From the NCBI GenBank assembly GCA_012517155.1, contig JAAYVN010000019.1, forward strand, positions 1 to 45,029: a stretch of 45,029 bases of DNA, read 5' to 3'. Made by a program: the position numbers and the translations under genes. This document shows, in pieces, positions 41,072-45,029 of the stretch. The DNA is from Ignavibacteriales bacterium. Its GTDB lineage: Bacteria; Bacteroidota; Ignavibacteria; Ignavibacteriales; Ignavibacteriaceae. Within the stretch, counting starts at the first letter, position 1, and each line of letters opens with the position of its first letter. The notes beneath the pieces were generated by a model. The model saw nothing but the letters and a program-made list of their open reading frames with translations, was not told the origin of the DNA and made no database searches.

Positions 41072-41583
41072 ATCCCACAAAATATATGAACCCATACCTT
41101 GCCGGCTTTTTCCTCGGCTTGCTTCTCCTCCTGACTATTTATATTACGGGCAGAGGACTTGGTGCAAGCGGTGCAGTTAAAAGCGCTCTGGTTGCAGGCG
41201 TGGAAACGGTAACCCCCGGCCATGCCGGCTCGGCAACTTTTTATAAGGAGTACCTTACCGAACACGATAATGCCCCCTTGAAAAATTGGCTCGTTTTTGA
41301 GGTAATTGGTGTACTGATTGGAGCTTTCCTTTCCGGTCTTGTCTCTAACCGACTGAATTTAACTCTTGAACATTCTCCCAAAATCAAACCTCGAACCAGA
41401 GTAATCGGCGCACTCCTTGGCGGTCTTCTCTTCGGGCTTGGCGCTCAGTTGGGTCGCGGATGTACCTCCGGCGCTGCCCTTAGCGGAATGGGAGTTATGT
41501 CCACCGGTGGCATTTTTACCATGCTTGCAATTTTCGGCGGCGCTTATGCCTTCGCTTATTTCTTCAGAAAAATGTGGATATAG
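41068..41583 (+). CDS. YeeE/YedE-family sulfur transporter, first half
   Basis: The 171-residue protein has three to four membrane helices and the family motif LGRGCTSGAALSG with Cys132. YeeE (TsuA) takes up thiosulfate through a relay of conserved Cys along the pore. Usual single-chain members have about 330-350 residues, so this is half of the transporter; the other half is encoded next. An ATGA overlap with the cytochrome b gene shows tight coupling. Confidence 0.88.
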   Translation: MNPTKYMNPYLAGFFLGLLLLLTIYITGRGLGASGAVKSALVAGVETVTPGHAGSATFYKEYLTEHDNAPLKNWLVFEVIGVLIGAFLSGLVSNRLNLTLEHSPKIKPRTRVIGALLGGLLFGLGAQLGRGCTSGAALSGMGVMSTGGIFTMLAIFGGAYAFAYFFRKMWI

Positions 41584-41598
41584 AAAGGAGTAAATGCT

Positions 41599-42789
41599 AT
41601 GGGACCCCTCGTACCGGATATTATTGGTAATGAACTCAACTTCGTAGTCGCCCTGTTTATCGGGATTGCATTTGGCTTTATTCTCGAACAAGCTGGGTTT
41701 TCTACTTCAAAAAAATTGGTCGGACTCTTTTACGGATATGATTTCACCGTCCTCCGTGTCTTCTTCACTGCCGGCGTCACCGCTATGATCGGAGTGGTTG
41801 CTATGGGACATTTCGGTCTCCTTGACGTCAACCTTATTTATGTTAACCCAACCTTCCTCCATTCCGCACTCCTCGGCGGTTTTATTATGGGTCTTGGCTT
41901 TGTAATCGGGGGCTATTGCCCGGGTACAAGTTTTGTCGGCGCCGCAATCGGAAAAATTGACGGCTGGATTTTTATTGCCGGGTCTTTCATCGGTGTCCTT
42001 ATTTTTGCAGAAGCTTACCCTCTCCTCGAGGGTGTTTATAAAGCCGGATTCTGGGGATACCCCCGTCTCTTTGAAACTCTCGGAATTTCTCAGTCCCTCT
42101 TTGCGTTTCTTCTTGTTTTCGTCGCCGTTGGTGCATTCTGGGCTACAACACTCATAGAAAATAAAGTAAACGGTAAACCTAATCCGCAATTTAGCCCCGT
42201 TAGGATCTACCTCGGTCTGACCGGTATTGCTCTCCTAATAGGTCTATCCGCATTCATATTGCCGGACAGACAGGAAGCTTTTCACAATACGGTTAGCGAT
42301 CCCACCTTCGTTCAAAACTATCCGCTTAAGGAAATGTCTCCGGATGAACTCGCATTCAGACTTATGGATAACGATAAAAATCTCAGAATTATTGACGTTC
42401 GCTCTCCCGCTGAATTTGAAAAATTCAAACTCCCCAAATCTCTTTCATTAACATCCAAAAACCTCTTTGAAAAGGATTTTGCCAAACTCCTCAATCTGAA
42501 TGGTAAAATTAATGTATTTGTGGCAGACGACGAACTTACCGCAAAACAAGCTGCTGTCATTGCGGATAAGCTTGGTTATGTTGATATCAGACTTTTAACC
42601 GGCGGACTGCAGCAATTCAGGAAAGATATACTTAACTTCACCAAACCCGATACAGCATTAAACCGTCGCGAAGCAGATACATTCCGCTTCCGGGAACGGG
42701 CAAAAAATCAGATACCCATACTAATAGAACAGAACAAAGAGACCGGCGCAATAAAGAAAACATCCAAGCGCGTTATAGGCGGCTGCTAA
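41599..42789 (+). CDS. YeeE/YedE second half fused to a rhodanese-like domain lacking its catalytic Cys
   Basis: The 396-residue protein has about six helices in residues 10-225 with the second family motif GGYCPGTSFVGAAIGKIDG (Cys107). A soluble rhodanese-like domain occupies about 246-345 (SPDELAFRLM, LRIIDVRSPAEFEKFKL, LLTGGLQQF). In the active loop the expected Cys is absent (VFVADDELTAKQAA). A tail of about 50 residues ends in Gly-Gly-Cys (Cys396), the only cysteine outside the membrane half. AAGGAGT lies before ATG 41599. It probably completes the transporter with the preceding gene; the sulfur-transfer role of the soluble part is uncertain. Confidence 0.88.
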   Translation: MGPLVPDIIGNELNFVVALFIGIAFGFILEQAGFSTSKKLVGLFYGYDFTVLRVFFTAGVTAMIGVVAMGHFGLLDVNLIYVNPTFLHSALLGGFIMGLGFVIGGYCPGTSFVGAAIGKIDGWIFIAGSFIGVLIFAEAYPLLEGVYKAGFWGYPRLFETLGISQSLFAFLLVFVAVGAFWATTLIENKVNGKPNPQFSPVRIYLGLTGIALLIGLSAFILPDRQEAFHNTVSDPTFVQNYPLKEMSPDELAFRLMDNDKNLRIIDVRSPAEFEKFKLPKSLSLTSKNLFEKDFAKLLNLNGKINVFVADDELTAKQAAVIADKLGYVDIRLLTGGLQQFRKDILNFTKPDTALNRREADTFRFRERAKNQIPILIEQNKETGAIKKTSKRVIGGC

Positions 42790-42811
42790 ATAAAAATAAG
42801 TTCCGAATTTT

Positions 42812-42839
42812 AACCCCCGGCTTTACGCTGGGGGTTTTT
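42812..42839 (+). terminator. Terminator after the sulfur operon
   Basis: AACCCCCGGC, loop TTTAC, GCTGGGGGTT forms a stable stem with one G-T pair, followed by a T-run to 42839. It lies 22 bp after the YeeE-rhodanese stop. Confidence 0.9.
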
Positions 42840-42988
42840 ATTTGCTTTCTCTGCATAAACCAATTTACAAATAGTTTGTTCTGAAATAAAACCGCGTGGA
42901 AAATTCCCATTCAGAATCTTTTCCCTCTTTCCTTTGCCGTTATAAATCTTTTTTATAACTTTACACCTTATTTTTTAAATAATTTGCA

Positions 42989-44821
42989 ATGAAACTGAAT
43001 TTCCCGGGTTTCCGGTTCTCCTCTTTTCCTGACAACCTCAAGGCAATGGGGTTGGTCTTCGGAGATATCGGAACCAGCCCGATTTATACAATGGCGGTGG
43101 TCTTCACCCTCCTTAAACCAGACGAGGCTCATATCCTCGGCGTACTCTCCCTTATCTTCTGGACACTTATTATTATCGTTACCATTGGCTACTGGTGGCT
43201 TGCAATGAGTCTTAGCATCAAAGGCGAAGGGGGCGTTATAGTCCTTAAAGAACTCATCATGCAGTTCGTTAAAAAAGGTCGCAGTGCCGGTTTTGCCACT
43301 TTCCTTACATATATAGGCATATCCCTCCTCTTCGGCGATGGAGTTATCACCCCGGCGGTCAGTCTCCTCTCAGCTGTTGAAGGACTTCCCCTTATCCCCG
43401 GCCTCCAGCATATGTCTCACGGTACCATCCTGCTTATCACTATCCTGATTACTGTTTTTCTTTTCTCCATTCAATTCAAAGGAACAGAAAAGGTGGCTAA
43501 GTTTTTCGGACCGGTCATGCTTCTCTGGTTTATTGCCCTCTTTTCATCCGGAGTTGTTTCTCTTGCCGAGTATCCCTCGGTACTTAAAGCACTTAGCCCG
43601 TACTATGCACTCGACTTCCTTTTTAATAACGGACTTGTTGGATATTTCGTCCTCTCCGAAGTGATTCTCTGCGCTACGGGCGCTGAGGCACTTTATGCGG
43701 ATATGGGACATCTCGGCGCCAACCCTATCCGTAGCGCCTGGATGATGGTTTTTGTTGCTCTGGTTATCAACTATTTCGGGCAGGGAGCTTATGCTGTTCT
43801 GAACGCGGCTCAAGGTTCGTATTTATTTGCCATGGTGCGTCATCAGTCACAGATTCTCTACGTCCCCTTTATAATTCTTACTTTAATGGCAACCATTATT
43901 GCCTCCCAGGCAATGATAAGCGCCGTCTATTCAGTGGTCTATCAGGGGATAACTACACGCATTTTCCCCCTTATGAAGATTAAATATACCTCGCTCCATC
44001 TTAAATCCCAGATTTACATCGGTGCGGTCAACTTCGCCCTTATGATTTGTGTGATCTTCATGATACTTCTCTTTGGTACTTCCACCAATATCGCCGCAGC
44101 TTACGGGCTTGCAGTGATGATGACTATGATCATCAGCTCAATATTCATGAACTGGATATTTGCTCACCAGAAAAATTATCTCAAACTTGCTTTTGCTGCA
44201 ATTGTTTTTACAGTCGAACTCCTCTTCCTCGGTGCGCTGATGAGCAAAATACCGCACGGCGGCTTCTGGTCAATAGTTATTGCCCTCGTTCCCCTTAGCA
44301 CAATCATTATCTGGATTAAAGGAAATAAACTTGCGGCTAAAACTTTCAGAGCCTTGCCCCTTGATACGTACATCACCAGCTACGAGCAGATTTACAACTC
44401 CGGCAAACGTCTCGAAGGCACCGCCCTCTACTTCACCCGTGATCTCAAGAGCATTCCCCCTTATCTTGTCCACTGTACCATCATGACCGGCATTATTTAC
44501 GATAATAATATTTTGATATCCATACAACGTACGGATGAACCATACTCCATCAAAGTGGAACGCGTGGAAGGCATAGCCGCCGGACTTTCCGGAGTGGTAA
44601 TTTCCGCCGGATATATGGAGGTGCTTGATATTCCCGAAATACTAAAGCGTGAAGGAATAACCGAGCGGGTAATATTCTATGGCGTGGAAGAACTCATCAC
44701 AAAGAACATGTTCCTGAAATTCTACGCAATGCTTAAAAAACTCTCCCCCAATTTCGTGCAGTTCTACAAACTCCCCTATCGCAAAATCCACGGCGTCATC
44801 ACCCGGAACGAAACAAAATAA
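42989..44821 (+). CDS. kup: Kup-type potassium uptake protein
   Basis: The 610-residue transporter begins with AMGLVFGDIGTSPIYT, the KUP/HAK/KT signature, followed by LLFGDGVITPAVSLLSAVEGL and about 12 membrane helices. A C-terminal cytosolic domain (about 465-610) includes GTALYFTRDLKSIPPYL. It imports K+ with protons. It stands alone between the terminator at 42812 and the window end; no promoter could be assigned. The remaining 208 bp to 45029 show no gene. Confidence 0.95.
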   Translation: MKLNFPGFRFSSFPDNLKAMGLVFGDIGTSPIYTMAVVFTLLKPDEAHILGVLSLIFWTLIIIVTIGYWWLAMSLSIKGEGGVIVLKELIMQFVKKGRSAGFATFLTYIGISLLFGDGVITPAVSLLSAVEGLPLIPGLQHMSHGTILLITILITVFLFSIQFKGTEKVAKFFGPVMLLWFIALFSSGVVSLAEYPSVLKALSPYYALDFLFNNGLVGYFVLSEVILCATGAEALYADMGHLGANPIRSAWMMVFVALVINYFGQGAYAVLNAAQGSYLFAMVRHQSQILYVPFIILTLMATIIASQAMISAVYSVVYQGITTRIFPLMKIKYTSLHLKSQIYIGAVNFALMICVIFMILLFGTSTNIAAAYGLAVMMTMIISSIFMNWIFAHQKNYLKLAFAAIVFTVELLFLGALMSKIPHGGFWSIVIALVPLSTIIIWIKGNKLAAKTFRALPLDTYITSYEQIYNSGKRLEGTALYFTRDLKSIPPYLVHCTIMTGIIYDNNILISIQRTDEPYSIKVERVEGIAAGLSGVVISAGYMEVLDIPEILKREGITERVIFYGVEELITKNMFLKFYAMLKKLSPNFVQFYKLPYRKIHGVITRNETK

Positions 44822-45029
44822 ATTGCTTAATAACTTGACCTGAGTTTGCATCCATCCTTGCTTTTATCACCACCTCATGAATTACCCATCTTCCCTTATC
44901 TCGCTGTTCTGCCAAGAAGGCTGTCGCAAAAAGCAATTTCACTCGTGACGGTTAGAAACTGTTTTCCCCTTAGAATACTCTTTTACGAATAAATCCGGAA
45001 AACTTCTGCTTTTCTCTCTCCCGGCTCCC

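Overview
The window looks like about 45 kb around the chromosomal replication origin of a free-living, moderately low-GC, Gram-negative-type bacterium. The gene set best fits the Ignavibacteria/Chlorobi side of the Bacteroidota supergroup. This is my inference from a type 2 IleRS, multihaem respiration genes, mixed Shine-Dalgarno use and frequent TTG starts; no 16S gene is present to settle it.

Layout. 1-489 is the 3' end of a RES-domain gene. 490-1705 is a gene-poor, repeat-rich stretch with palindromes and a decayed phage-antirepressor-like fragment. 1706-8335 (+) is mnmE, an SH3-GNAT gene, mnmG, rsmG, murQ and a PAP2 phosphatase. The SH3-GNAT gene carries two parS-type ParB sites written into its coding sequence. 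8367-8443 is an 11-bp tandem array. 8687-11436 (-) is a thiolase, GbsR/MarR regulator, SDR remnant and alpha/beta hydrolase group. 11524-19758 (-) is a compact eight-gene run (yggS, divIVA, a purine nucleoside phosphorylase, a membrane/coiled-coil protein, ileS, traR/dksA-like, lspA, rluD) that matches the divIVA-ileS-ylyA-lspA-ylyB order of Firmicutes. 20069-23435 holds DUF2721, aat, a Trm112-like protein, a DUF4163/DUF3298 lipoprotein-like protein and rocD. 23560-26798 (+) is a membrane-anchored DtxR-FeoA fusion followed by a FeoB split into a GTPase protein and a membrane protein.

dnaA (27037-28440, -) is flanked on both sides by DnaA boxes. Downstream of dnaA, three boxes of one orientation lead into an ATT-triplet, AT-rich stretch, which I take as the unwinding element. 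Upstream there are two perfect boxes and one near-perfect box. Together with the parS sites about 24 kb away, this marks the origin/segregation region, although parAB and dnaN are not in the window.

Right of the origin is an anaerobic or extracellular respiration block. It begins with a 13-haem cytochrome c fused to a membrane cytochrome b (CbcL-like architecture) and a seven-haem NapC/NirT-type cytochrome. These are followed by an FAD-linked dehydrogenase, an NHLRC2-like thioredoxin/beta-propeller protein, a SRPBCC protein and a PBP4-type carboxypeptidase. Then come secG with an upstream tRNA(CAU) on the minus strand, and a sulfur-respiration-like unit: MarR regulator, octahaem tetrathionate-reductase-family cytochrome, cytochrome b, and a YeeE/YedE transporter in two pieces, the second fused to a rhodanese-like domain without its catalytic cysteine. 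A Kup potassium transporter closes the window.

How it fits together. The left half is housekeeping (tRNA wobble modification, rRNA methylation, wall recycling, division and secretion). The right half suggests a quinol-oxidising respiratory chain to multihaem cytochromes, supported by ferrous iron uptake (Feo) for haem supply. The most interesting items are the coding-embedded parS pair, the two-sided oriC, the OTR-cytb-YeeE-rhodanese module and the membrane-bound DtxR-FeoA regulator.
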